This document shows, piece by piece, positions 1 through 7,939 of a stretch of 30,046 nucleotides of DNA. The notes beneath the pieces are model-generated. The model was not told where the DNA came from and made no database searches. It was given only the letters and a program-made list of their open reading frames with translations. Within the stretch, counting starts at the first letter, position 1; each line of letters begins with the position of its first letter. The DNA is from Bacillota bacterium (GTDB lineage: Bacteria > Bacillota > Syntrophomonadia > Syntrophomonadales > Syntrophomonadaceae), in assembly GCA_023395515.1 (NCBI GenBank), contig JAEWZB010000108.1, forward strand, positions 1 to 30,046, written 5' to 3'. Position numbers and translations under genes: made by a program.

Positions 1-256
1 CTATTGCACTGCTTACTCTAACATCCTCTATAGTAACAATATCTTTGATTTTATTTAAAATACGTTCCCCTATTTCGGAGGCATTGCCCGGAACCATTTC
101 TCTTCCATCCATACCCATATAGTCAAAAGCATATGGACGTATAACATGTAATAAATGGACTTTCCCGTTATTTTTTATTGCCAAATCAACTGCCACTCTG
201 GCACTTTGCAAAGATTGATCTGATCCATCAACCGGAACCAGTATATTTTTAAACAT
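1..256 (-). CDS. Universal stress protein (UspA family), C-terminus cut by window edge
   Basis: About 85 N-terminal residues are present; the gene runs off the left edge without a stop. The protein opens with MFKNILVPVDGSDQS, the first beta-strand and nucleotide-site Asp (about residue 10) of UspA domains. This is followed by the helix SARVAVDLAI and the second strand KVHLLHVI. Family members are about 140 residues, so roughly the last 55 residues lie outside, including the Gly-rich ATP-binding loop. Whether it binds ATP therefore cannot be judged. The ATG has a GGGAGGG ribosome site 6-7 nt upstream and follows the stop of the SDR gene by about 20 nt, so it is probably the last or near-last gene of the leftward group. 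Usp proteins are cytoplasmic and their precise role is usually unknown. Confidence 0.9.
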   Translation of the reverse strand, partial: MFKNILVPVDGSDQSLQSARVAVDLAIKNNGKVHLLHVIRPYAFDYMGMDGREMVPGNASEIGERILNKIKDIVTIEDVRVSSAI

Positions 257-275
257 AATTTTCCCTCCCTTTTAA

Positions 276-1022
276 TTACCTTATATACATACCGCCATTA
301 ACATCGAGAGTTATGCCCGTAATATAATCGGAATACTTAGAGCTAAGGAATAAAACAGCGTTAGCAATATCATCCGGTTCTCCAAAACGCCCCAACGGAA
401 TGCTTTGCAGCCATGTAGAACCTCGTTCGGCCAGAATTTCATCATTAAATATTGGAGTTCTAATAATACCTGGCGCTATGCAATTTACATTTATGTTATA
501 CTTTGCCAGTTCCAGAGCAATACTTTTGCTAAAGCCTTCGATACCTCTTTTAGTAGCACTGTAATGCCCGTTGGCAGCAGATCCTCTTTCCCCGGCAATA
601 GAGGAGAAATTAATAATTCTTCCATAATTAGTCTTAATCATTTCTCTAGCTACACTGCGCGAACAGTAAAAAGTCCCATATAAATTAATCTTTATGGTTT
701 TATCCCAGAACTCATCACTCATATCAGTTAAAAGCGCTTGTTCATATATACCAGCCGAATTAACCAAAATATCAACTCGGCCAGACCATTCAATTACACC
801 TGCTACTGACTTATCCACTTCACTGCTGTCGGTTATGTTAGTAGGAAGAAGTAATATTTGATCAATCTTGTCCGGGTTTTCTTCTTTTAAAACTTCCAAA
901 CCTATTTTATTAATATCTATAGCTGCAACCTTTGCACCATTTTGCAAAAATATTTGAGCAGTTCTTAGACCTATTCCTGAAGCAGCTCCGGTAATAATAA
1001 CTGTCTTATCTGTGAAATCCAT
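276..1022 (-). CDS. Short-chain dehydrogenase/reductase (FabG-like), NAD-type
   Basis: This is a classical SDR of 248 residues, the usual length for FabG-like oxidoreductases. Visible motifs are the cofactor loop TGAASGIG (11-18), NSAG (88-91), Asn113, Ser140/141 and the catalytic YSATK (Tyr154, Lys158). Asp36 at the end of the second beta-strand favours NAD(H) over NADP(H). It most likely oxidises or reduces a 3-hydroxy/3-oxo acyl thioester or another secondary alcohol; the substrate cannot be read from the sequence. The start has an AGGAGG site 8-9 nt upstream. It is one of three SDRs on this strand and lies in the tail group behind the MFS transporter. That position suggests a role in processing the imported compound rather than in fatty acid synthesis. 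Confidence 0.9.
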   Translation of the reverse strand: MDFTDKTVIITGAASGIGLRTAQIFLQNGAKVAAIDINKIGLEVLKEENPDKIDQILLLPTNITDSSEVDKSVAGVIEWSGRVDILVNSAGIYEQALLTDMSDEFWDKTIKINLYGTFYCSRSVAREMIKTNYGRIINFSSIAGERGSAANGHYSATKRGIEGFSKSIALELAKYNINVNCIAPGIIRTPIFNDEILAERGSTWLQSIPLGRFGEPDDIANAVLFLSSKYSDYITGITLDVNGGMYIR

Positions 1023-1066
1023 ATTAAAATAACCTCCTATTTACCAGTAATTAAGAATTGTTTATT

Positions 1067-1567
1067 TTAGATTACTGCTAACCTAAAAGCTGCATATATT
1101 TTCTCGTAAATTTTATCCTGCTCTGTTTTACTATCTGTTTCCAGCAAAAGATTATTTTCCTTGTGATGACCATCCTGATAGTTTAATACAATAAAATGCC
1201 TTATTTTCGGTTTCAAAAAGATACCTACAAACGGCCCCCATAAAACTATACTTTTTCCTTTTAAATCCGGACTTTTCCGGGTAGTAAACTTCTCTACTTT
1301 TTTACACTTTTCATAAATAACTTTTTCGCTGACACCTTCATTAGTAAATAAAAGAAGGCTGTCATTTGTTGTTGCTATATTAAGCTTTTGCGGTTTAGGT
1401 ATAGATGGAAGCCCCCCATGATAAGGCAAATAACCCAGGATTTGAGCTCTGTCATTTTCCACTTTGGTTACTCTTTCAACCATTTTTTCTTTAGCTTTGG
1501 CTATTTGATGTCCACGCAAAAACATAACAATTAACATAAGAAAAATAATTCCACTCGCAATCAACAT
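1067..1567 (-). CDS. Membrane-anchored protein of unknown function
   Basis: I do not recognise this 166-residue protein. Residues 2-19 form one hydrophobic helix (IASGIIFLMLIVMFL), then a basic stretch (RGHQIAKAKEK) suggests a cytoplasmic C-terminal part. The rest is a mixed alpha/beta soluble domain with several short strands (SIVLWG, HFIVLNY, NLLLETD) and a C-terminal helix. That pattern resembles small PH-like membrane-associated domains, but this is only a fold-level impression. There are no enzyme motifs. It sits between two SDR genes with gaps of about 45 and 33 nt and is presumably co-transcribed with them. A GGGGG ribosome site lies about 11 nt before the ATG. The gene is convincing because it is flanked tightly by same-strand genes and has its own Shine-Dalgarno sequence. 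Confidence 0.75.
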   Translation of the reverse strand: MLIASGIIFLMLIVMFLRGHQIAKAKEKMVERVTKVENDRAQILGYLPYHGGLPSIPKPQKLNIATTNDSLLLFTNEGVSEKVIYEKCKKVEKFTTRKSPDLKGKSIVLWGPFVGIFLKPKIRHFIVLNYQDGHHKENNLLLETDSKTEQDKIYEKIYAAFRLAVI

Positions 1568-1600
1568 AGTTATGACAACCCCCTTATTAATTACCGTGTT

Positions 1601-2362
1601 TTACCAGGCTAACCATCCTCCGTCAACAGGTATCGTAACTCCGGTCATAAAGCTGGTAAGCTCTGACGCCAGAAAAACAACCGGACCGGCAATTTCTTGA
1701 GTAGTACCAAATCTTTTCATAGGTGTCCGGCGTATTAAATCTTCATACATTTCTTTATTCTGTTGTAGCTTTGAGGTCAATTCGGTAAGAATATATGCGG
1801 GAGCAACAGCATTAACCTGAATATTATAATCGGCTAGCTCCAAGGCCAGAGCTTTGGTCAACTGCATGATTCCACCTTTGCTTGATGAATAGGCGGTTAA
1901 TTCGGGTAACGAGACAAAGCCCATTATGGAGCAAACATTGATTATTCTTCCTGACTTTTGCTGCATCATAGAAGGTATAACCGCTTTGGCAGCAATCCAT
2001 GCCCCGGTTAAATTAATATCAATAATTTTTTTCCAATCTTCTTCCGGCATATTAACACAAAGATTTCTCCTGTTTATACCGGCATTATTAACTAAAATGT
2101 CAATTTTGCCATACTGTTCAATAATGACTTTAACAAAGTTATCAACTTGCTCACTATCAGTAATATCAACTTCATAAGCTGCTGCCTTTCCTCCATCAGC
2201 GCTAATTTTAGCCGCAGCTTTTTCGGCAGCTTCTTTGTTAATATCGGCAATAATCACATTCGCGCCAACAGAAGCTAAGCCTTCTACCATACCAAAGCCG
2301 ATTCCCATCGCACCACCAGTCACAATAGCTACTTTTTCATCTAGTCTTAAACTAAGATCCAT
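1601..2362 (-). CDS. Short-chain dehydrogenase/reductase, NAD-type
   Basis: This is a 253-residue classical SDR. With the start chosen here, TGGAMGIG lies at 15-22, the second-strand acidic residue (ADINK) at Asp40, NNAG at 92-95, Ser145, and YSSSK with Tyr158 and Lys162. The protein ends in the DGGW motif common in FabG-like enzymes. Asp40 predicts NAD(H) use. I chose the second of two close ATGs, because AAGGAGG abuts the first ATG (2368) but sits 7 nt before the second. It follows the MFS gene by about 15 nt, so the ribosome site falls in that gap. A hydroxy-acid or 3-hydroxyacyl dehydrogenase linked to the imported substrate is plausible. A sugar-acid dehydrogenase (gluconate 5-dehydrogenase-like) is an alternative given the ACS-type transporter upstream. 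Confidence 0.9.
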   Translation of the reverse strand: MDLSLRLDEKVAIVTGGAMGIGFGMVEGLASVGANVIIADINKEAAEKAAAKISADGGKAAAYEVDITDSEQVDNFVKVIIEQYGKIDILVNNAGINRRNLCVNMPEEDWKKIIDINLTGAWIAAKAVIPSMMQQKSGRIINVCSIMGFVSLPELTAYSSSKGGIMQLTKALALELADYNIQVNAVAPAYILTELTSKLQQNKEMYEDLIRRTPMKRFGTTQEIAGPVVFLASELTSFMTGVTIPVDGGWLAW

Positions 2363-2377
2363 GTTCATACCTCCTTC

Positions 2378-3685
2378 TTAGGCCACTAAATCCGATTCTT
2401 TCGGCTCAAGACGATCGTATTTATTAAATATAAAGAGCATAGCTGCAATCACCGCAAAAGTTACACATACCGCAAAAGCTCCATTGTAACCGTATTTAGA
2501 GCCCACCAGGAATCCAGTCACCATGGGAGCAAAAAGGGCCCCAAAGTTACCTACAAAGTTATATATTCCGCCTACGCCACCCGCTTGACCGTAAGGTGCT
2601 ATGTCACTTGGAATTGCCCATACATTGGAGGCTCCAAAAGCGAAAATACCCATAAAACAGCATAACCAAACGATTGCCATAGTTGCAGTAGTTGCTTGCA
2701 TGCACAAGAAGATAAATAATGCGGAGCCAATCAATCCTACTCCCATACCTGTACGCCTTAGAGTAGTAACAGTAGCCCCCTTGGCATACCAACTGTCAAA
2801 GAACTTACCTCCCAGTAATTCACATATAACTGCCGCTATGTATGGATACATGGCCGCAAATCCCATCTCTTGAAGAGTAAGACCTCGGGCTTGAACAAAA
2901 TAAGCCGGCATCCAAGTATTAAAAACTGTCCAAACATATAAATATAGAGCATAAGCCACAGTAACCTTTGCCACTACCGGGTACAGTAATAACTTATACA
3001 TCGGAATCGGTTTAACTTGAACCTTACCCTCGTCTGTTATAACTTCATCTTGTCTTATGTAGGCTAATTCTGCTGCCGATATACTAGGATGATCATCTGG
3101 CTCGTGATAACAAAGCAACCAAATAAACGAATAAATAACTGCTATACCTCCAGTAATAACAAATGACATTTTCCAGCCCCAATGGATGATGATCCAAGCA
3201 ACAATCGGAGGTGCAAATGCAGAACCTAAACGGGCACAACAATCAAAACACGCTGAAGCAAAAGTTCGCTCTTTGACGGGTACCCATACGGAAACTACCC
3301 GTGCACTGGCCGGAAATCCTGGAGCTTCCGTAAGGCCTAATCCAATTCTGATAGCCAAGAAAGAAGCGAAACTACTGCAAGCACCTACCAGCATAGTTAC
3401 TAGTCCCCATCCTAACGCAGAACCAAACATCACATGCTTGGGACCAAAGCGGTTTAAAAGTGCACCGGCGGGGAGCATAGTCAGTGTATAAGACCAGAAA
3501 AAAGCCGACATTAAAACTCCCATTTGAGCTGCGCTCAAGTTAAATGTCTCCATAAGAGTAGGTGTAGCTACGCCGAAATTTACCCTATCCAGATAGTTTA
3601 TAGCAATAGCCAAGGAAACTAAGCCTACCATTACCCAACGTTTGTTTGTTTCAGGTGTCACAGTGTTTAATCCAACATTACTCAT
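2378..3685 (-). CDS. MFS transporter, anion:cation symporter (ACS) type
   Basis: This 435-residue protein has about 12 hydrophobic helices. It carries the ACS-family signature NYLDRVNFG early in helix 1 (about residues 28-36), the loop after helix 2 (LNRFGPKHVMF), and the helix 4-5 segment GLTEAPGFPASARVVSVW. ACS proteins import organic anions (hexuronates, galactonate, tartrate, phthalate-type acids) with protons. The exact anion cannot be predicted. A GGGAGG site lies 9 nt before the ATG. It is separated from nfnB by 122 nt holding a good sigma-A-like promoter, so it may head its own unit with the two SDRs, the unknown protein and Usp. The neighbouring CoA-transferase suggests that a carboxylic acid destined for CoA activation is transported. 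Confidence 0.9.
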   Translation of the reverse strand: MSNVGLNTVTPETNKRWVMVGLVSLAIAINYLDRVNFGVATPTLMETFNLSAAQMGVLMSAFFWSYTLTMLPAGALLNRFGPKHVMFGSALGWGLVTMLVGACSSFASFLAIRIGLGLTEAPGFPASARVVSVWVPVKERTFASACFDCCARLGSAFAPPIVAWIIIHWGWKMSFVITGGIAVIYSFIWLLCYHEPDDHPSISAAELAYIRQDEVITDEGKVQVKPIPMYKLLLYPVVAKVTVAYALYLYVWTVFNTWMPAYFVQARGLTLQEMGFAAMYPYIAAVICELLGGKFFDSWYAKGATVTTLRRTGMGVGLIGSALFIFLCMQATTATMAIVWLCCFMGIFAFGASNVWAIPSDIAPYGQAGGVGGIYNFVGNFGALFAPMVTGFLVGSKYGYNGAFAVCVTFAVIAAMLFIFNKYDRLEPKESDLVA

Positions 3686-3741
3686 TTTCTAATTCCTCCC
3701 CGATTCTCATAAATCTCCCTATTTATGAAGAAAAAAAATAG

Positions 3742-3770
3742 ACTATAAACAATCCCCCCTTATGATTCAA
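3742..3770 (-). promoter_or_regulatory. Predicted sigma-A promoter before the ACS-type MFS gene
   Basis: On the minus strand TTGAAT is followed after 17 nt by TATAGT, a good match to TTGACA-N17-TATAAT. It lies about 60-85 nt upstream of the MFS start, with an A/T-rich leader. It would let the transporter/SDR group be transcribed independently of the sigma-54 operon upstream. Confidence 0.5.
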
Positions 3771-3807
3771 TTCAGTATAGGGTTTAATATATTTAAGGTA
3801 TTAACCA

Positions 3808-5220
3808 CTATCTGCCATTCAAATATAGATTAATAGCACGGGCAGCCTTCTTGCCGGCACCCATGGCCTGAATTACTGTGGCCGCTCCGGTTACAATATC
3901 TCCACCGGCAAATACTCCTATTTTGCTAGTCTGACCGCTTACTTCTTCTGCGATTATATTGCCATGGCGATTTAACTTTAGATCTGGAGTCGTCCGGGGA
4001 ACCAGCGGGTTCGGGCCTTGCCCTATGGCCATTACTACGGTATCCATTTCCATTTCATATTCCGACCCCGCTATAGCTACCGGGCGGCATCTGCCTGATT
4101 CGTCAGGCTCTCCCAACTGGAATCTCTGGCATTTCAAGGCTTTTACCCAACCCTTTCCATCACCAATAATCTCTATCGGACTACTCAAGAGCTTAAACTT
4201 TACTCCTTCTTCCCGGGCGTGTTCTATTTCTTCTTCTCGGGCCGGCATCTCTTTTTCCGAGCGGCGGTATACTATGTATGATTTCTCAGCTCCCAGTCTT
4301 AAAGCAGTCCGGGCACTGTCCATCGCTACGTTTCCCGCTCCTATTACGGCTACTCTTTTACCTACCCGTATGGGAGTTAGATATTCGGGGAAAATATAGC
4401 CTTTCATCAAGTTAGTACGAGTCAGAAATTCATTGGCTGAATATACTCCGTTCAGGTTTTCTCCGGGTATATCCATGAAATATGGCAAACCGGCCCCAGT
4501 GCCAATAAATACTGCCCTAAAACCTTTTTCCAGCAGCTCATCAACAGTATTAATCGCTCCTATTACCATATTGGTCTTTATCCGAACCCCCAGTTTCTTA
4601 ATTCCTTCAATTTCTCTCTCCACTATGGCTTTTGGCAGCCTAAATTCAGGGATGCCATATACTAATACGCCCCCCGGGGTATGCAGGGCTTCAAAAATCA
4701 CTACTTCATGCCCGAACCTGGCCAAATCGGCTGCTGCAGTTAATCCTGCCGGCCCGGCTCCTATTACGGCCACTTTCTTACTCTTACCGTTTTTTATGGT
4801 GTCCTTTTCTTGCTGTTTAAAGGGCTGCCTTATTTCCCAATCGGCCACAAATCTTTCTAATCTTCCTATAGCCACGGGAGCCTGTTTTTTCCCTACTATG
4901 CAATATTTCTCACATTGGTTTTCCTGGGGGCATACCCTTCCACAAATGGCCGGCAGGTTGTTTTTTTCCTTTATAGTGTCAATGGCCCTTTGATAATCTT
5001 TTTCCTTGAGGTATTTTATAAATACAGGTATATCTACTTCTACCGGACAACCTTCAATACAAGTCGGTTTCTTGCAGTCCAAACAGCGTGATGCTTCCAA
5101 AAGCGCTTGTTCCTCGCTATATCCCAGCGCTACTTCGCTAAAGTTTTTTACCCGTTGGGCAGCTTCCTGATGAGGCATAGCTTGCCGCTCTACTCTCACT
5201 TTATCTTTTGGCACCGGCAT
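3808..5220 (-). CDS. nfnB: NfnB-like large subunit of NADH-dependent ferredoxin:NADP oxidoreductase (GltD/SudA family)
   Basis: This 470-residue flavoprotein has the N-terminal two-[4Fe-4S] domain (Cys46, 49, 54, 58 and Cys93, 97, 103, 107). It also has an FAD Rossmann motif GAGPAG (154-159) and an NADPH-site segment AVIGAGN followed by YRRSEKEMPAR. Stand-alone glutamate synthase small subunits look alike. However, the gene overlaps a gene for an NfnA-type subunit by 25 nt, which is the arrangement of nfnAB/sudBA. Nfn couples 2 NADPH + NAD + oxidised ferredoxin to 2 NADP + NADH + reduced ferredoxin, reversibly, in the cytoplasm. Its AGGAGGT site lies inside the end of nfnA, implying translational coupling. 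The length matches known NfnB (about 465-475). Sulfide dehydrogenase (SudA) is the main alternative. Confidence 0.88.
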   Translation of the reverse strand: MPVPKDKVRVERQAMPHQEAAQRVKNFSEVALGYSEEQALLEASRCLDCKKPTCIEGCPVEVDIPVFIKYLKEKDYQRAIDTIKEKNNLPAICGRVCPQENQCEKYCIVGKKQAPVAIGRLERFVADWEIRQPFKQQEKDTIKNGKSKKVAVIGAGPAGLTAAADLARFGHEVVIFEALHTPGGVLVYGIPEFRLPKAIVEREIEGIKKLGVRIKTNMVIGAINTVDELLEKGFRAVFIGTGAGLPYFMDIPGENLNGVYSANEFLTRTNLMKGYIFPEYLTPIRVGKRVAVIGAGNVAMDSARTALRLGAEKSYIVYRRSEKEMPAREEEIEHAREEGVKFKLLSSPIEIIGDGKGWVKALKCQRFQLGEPDESGRCRPVAIAGSEYEMEMDTVVMAIGQGPNPLVPRTTPDLKLNRHGNIIAEEVSGQTSKIGVFAGGDIVTGAATVIQAMGAGKKAARAINLYLNGR

Positions 5221-6047
5221 TCACCTCCTGAACAATTGTGCTGCATAGCTATATTTTCTTCTTCCGCAAACATCCGGCTTCTCGCTTGAGCTATTGACCA
5301 GTCTATTTGATGTCCGTCAAATTCGGGGCCGTCTACACAGGCAAATTTAGTTTCACTACCTACCGCTACCCGGCAGGCTCCGCACATTCCCGTTCCGTCC
5401 ACCATGATAGGATTCATGCTGACTATAGTCTTTATTTGGTAAGGCCTGCTAATTTCTGATACTGCTTTCATCATGGGCAGTGGCCCTATCGCTACTATTA
5501 AATCCACCACAACATCCTGCGCCAAAATATTAGCCAGGATATCGGTAACAAAGCCCGGTTCTCCTATACTGCCATCATCACTGGCTATATATATCTGGTC
5601 ACTGGCTGCCTGCATTTCTTCTGCTAGTATCAACTGTTCCCGGGAACGGGCACCAATTATCGCAATAACCTCATTTCCTGATTCTTTTAGAGCTCGGGTG
5701 ATGGGATATACAGGTGCTATTCCTACTCCCCCGCCTATGCAGATTACCCGTCCGTACTTTCCAATCTCGGAAGCTCTGCCTAGAGGACCTACCAGATCAA
5801 GTATTTTATCTCCCTCTTTCATCTGCCCCATATCCCTCGTGCTTCTCCCCACTTCCTGAAAGATTAGAACCAGGGTGCCTTTTTCCCGGTCAAAATCAGC
5901 TATAGTTAGAGGTATCCGTTCACCTTTTTCATCTATGCGCAAAATAATAAATTGACCGGGGCGGGCTTTAGCTGCTATTTCCGGCGCTGTTACTTCAATC
6001 AGCTTTATATTCGCTGCCAGCTCCTCTTTCCTGATAATTTCAAACAC
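5196..6047 (-). CDS. nfnA: NfnA-like small subunit (FAD/[2Fe-2S], ferredoxin-NADP reductase family)
   Basis: I chose the GTG start at 6047, giving 283 residues beginning MFEIIRKEEL, the usual NfnA start. AGGAGAG sits about 7 nt upstream. An in-frame ATG at 6092 would add 15 residues but has no ribosome site. Visible features are the flavin motif RIPLTIAD (44-51), the NAD-site GGGVGIAPV, and the [2Fe-2S] ligand set around DGTGMCGACR plus FACVDGPEFDG. The last segment (HNCSGGECRC) adds three extra cysteines near the C-terminus. NfnA normally receives electrons from NADH and pairs with NfnB. The gene follows the acyl-CoA dehydrogenase by 48 nt on the same strand, so it appears to be part of the beta-oxidation operon. 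SudB is the alternative name for the same fold. Confidence 0.87.
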   Translation of the reverse strand: MFEIIRKEELAANIKLIEVTAPEIAAKARPGQFIILRIDEKGERIPLTIADFDREKGTLVLIFQEVGRSTRDMGQMKEGDKILDLVGPLGRASEIGKYGRVICIGGGVGIAPVYPITRALKESGNEVIAIIGARSREQLILAEEMQAASDQIYIASDDGSIGEPGFVTDILANILAQDVVVDLIVAIGPLPMMKAVSEISRPYQIKTIVSMNPIMVDGTGMCGACRVAVGSETKFACVDGPEFDGHQIDWSIAQARSRMFAEEENIAMQHNCSGGECRCQKIK

Positions 6048-6095
6048 GCTTTTCTCTCCTTTTGTGCTGCCCTTCACTCTGCTTAAGCACATTGA

Positions 6096-7895
6096 TTAAT
6101 CTTCAAAATACTCTCTGGTTATTTCTACTGTGACTTTATCATCAGAGCGCAGTCTTATAGCTAAGCTGTCAATTTTGATGAGCTCATAGTCAAAGAAATA
6201 GCGTCCGCTATAAACTTTACCTTGATAAAAAGCCTTATCCTGATCAGAAATCGGCCCTTTCAATGCGTTAATTGCCACCCGCATCATTTCCAGCCATTGC
6301 CAGGCAATAGCAATTTGACTCATAAATTCGAGATACAGGACACTATCTGCTAAAAACGTTTCTTTAGAAATCTCGGCCTTTTTGTCCAGTAGTTCGGCGG
6401 TCAAATCCTTCATCAAATTAACCGCCCTTTCCAGTTCACCTACTGGTTTAATAAGTTCCGGAAAGTCCTTGGCCTTATTTATGCTTTTCTCAATTTCACT
6501 GATATACAGCTCAAAAGCTTTTCCTTTATTCATACTTACTTTACGCCCCAAAATATCCTGGCCCTGAATGCCGGTAGTACCTTCATGAATAGGGTCGATA
6601 CGAATATCCCTGTAATATTGCTCTACCGGGAAATCTCCACAAAACCCATAACCACCATGTATCTGTATAGCTGCACTGGTGGCTAGAATACCCATTTCTG
6701 AGGGATAAGTTTTAAGAATCGGGATTAAAAAGTCTACCAGCATGCCGTTTTCTTCCGATTCTTCTCCCACACTCATTAAATCCTGATACATAGAAACCTG
6801 AATGGCCAAAGCCAGTGATCCTTCCATTACCGCTTTTTGGAAAAGAAGCATTCTCTTAATATCCGCATGTTCAATCAGGTCCACCATGGGTGTGGTCGGG
6901 TCTTTCTGGTCAGCTTTACGGCCTTGCTTTCTTTGCTGGGCATATTCTAAAGCTGCATAATAAGCCCCCGATATTTTACTAACTGCCCCTATTCCTATGT
7001 TGATTCTTTCTTCATTCATCATTTTGAACATCTGGGCCAATCCTTGCCCCAATTCTCCTACCAGCCAACCCCGGCAGTTTTTCTCTTCGCCCATGCTGAG
7101 CTGACATATCGGAGAACCCTTGTAGCCCAGCTTATGCTCGATGCCTCCGCAGGCCACATCATTGTATTCCATTTCTCCCTTTTCATTAATGCGGTATTCT
7201 GGCACAACAAACAAAGAAATACCCGGCACACCTGATGGACCATCTTTTAATCTGGCCAGCATTAAGTGCACAATATTTTCCGTCACATTACTGTTGCCGG
7301 CAGAAATAAAAATCTTTTTACCTTTTATCATGTAGTATCCATGCTCGGTTGGCTCGGCAATTGTAGTAATATCTCCCAAAGAACTTCCCACATCGGGCTC
7401 GGTCAGAGCCATAGTACCCTGCCATTTACCGGCATACATTTTCTCCAGATACATATCTTTCATTTCCTGCGTACCAAATTCATAAATCAAATTAGCTGCA
7501 CCGGCAGTCAGCATGGGATATACATTCATGGAATAGTTAGCGGCCCCAAAGAGAAAATAGGCTATCTCCTTAATAGTCAGCGGCAGCTGCTGTCCCCCGA
7601 TATCATAAGGCTTTTCCGCTTGAATCCATCCCCCTTGCCCCATTTCTTCGAGAAAGGGTACCATTGCCGAATGTACATATACCTTCCCCTCTTTCCAATA
7701 AGGCGGTTGGACATCCATATCCTTAAAATAAGGAAACATTAAATCAGTGCTGATTTTCATGGCAGTATCAATAACCATTCTAAAAGTTTCTTCATCATGG
7801 TCCTCGAAATATGGGAACCGATTAAGTGATGCAACATCGAATACTTCGTTGATCAAAAAATCAATATTCCTTCTGCTTGCAAATTTAGTTGCCAC
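6096..7895 (-). CDS. Acyl-CoA dehydrogenase, long (about 600-residue) class
   Basis: This 599-residue protein, started by GTG with GGGGG 10 nt upstream, introduces the alpha-beta double bond into an acyl-CoA using FAD. It shows the flavin/substrate motif TMALTEPDVGSSLGD (161-175), the helix IQIHGGYGFCGDFPVEQYYRD, and IHEGTTGIQ with the likely catalytic base Glu438. The extra 150-200 C-terminal residues contain FYQGKVYSGRYF, typical of the acetyl-CoA dehydrogenase C-terminal-like domain. That domain is also seen in DmdC-type and syntroph enzymes. Its electrons should go to ETF, but no etfAB is in the window. It lies between the CoA-transferase and nfnA. Chain length or branching of the substrate is not readable. 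Confidence 0.93.
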   Translation of the reverse strand: MATKFASRRNIDFLINEVFDVASLNRFPYFEDHDEETFRMVIDTAMKISTDLMFPYFKDMDVQPPYWKEGKVYVHSAMVPFLEEMGQGGWIQAEKPYDIGGQQLPLTIKEIAYFLFGAANYSMNVYPMLTAGAANLIYEFGTQEMKDMYLEKMYAGKWQGTMALTEPDVGSSLGDITTIAEPTEHGYYMIKGKKIFISAGNSNVTENIVHLMLARLKDGPSGVPGISLFVVPEYRINEKGEMEYNDVACGGIEHKLGYKGSPICQLSMGEEKNCRGWLVGELGQGLAQMFKMMNEERINIGIGAVSKISGAYYAALEYAQQRKQGRKADQKDPTTPMVDLIEHADIKRMLLFQKAVMEGSLALAIQVSMYQDLMSVGEESEENGMLVDFLIPILKTYPSEMGILATSAAIQIHGGYGFCGDFPVEQYYRDIRIDPIHEGTTGIQGQDILGRKVSMNKGKAFELYISEIEKSINKAKDFPELIKPVGELERAVNLMKDLTAELLDKKAEISKETFLADSVLYLEFMSQIAIAWQWLEMMRVAINALKGPISDQDKAFYQGKVYSGRYFFDYELIKIDSLAIRLRSDDKVTVEITREYFED

Positions 7896-7939
7896 TTTCG
7901 CAAAACCCCCTTAACACTTTTTCCATATATCATTAATGG

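Noticed and set aside
3959..4993. Long plus-strand open frames opposite nfnB (146 and 186 codons)
   Set aside because: They are antisense to a clearly conserved flavoprotein, have Ser/Pro-rich low-complexity composition and no ribosome sites.
6048..6092. Upstream ATG start for NfnA
   Set aside because: No Shine-Dalgarno sequence, and the added residues do not resemble NfnA; the GTG at 6047 has AGGAGAG and the family-typical N-terminus.
7266..7742. 158-codon plus-strand frame opposite the acyl-CoA dehydrogenase
   Set aside because: Antisense shadow of a conserved gene; composition rich in His/Phe/Ile with no domain.
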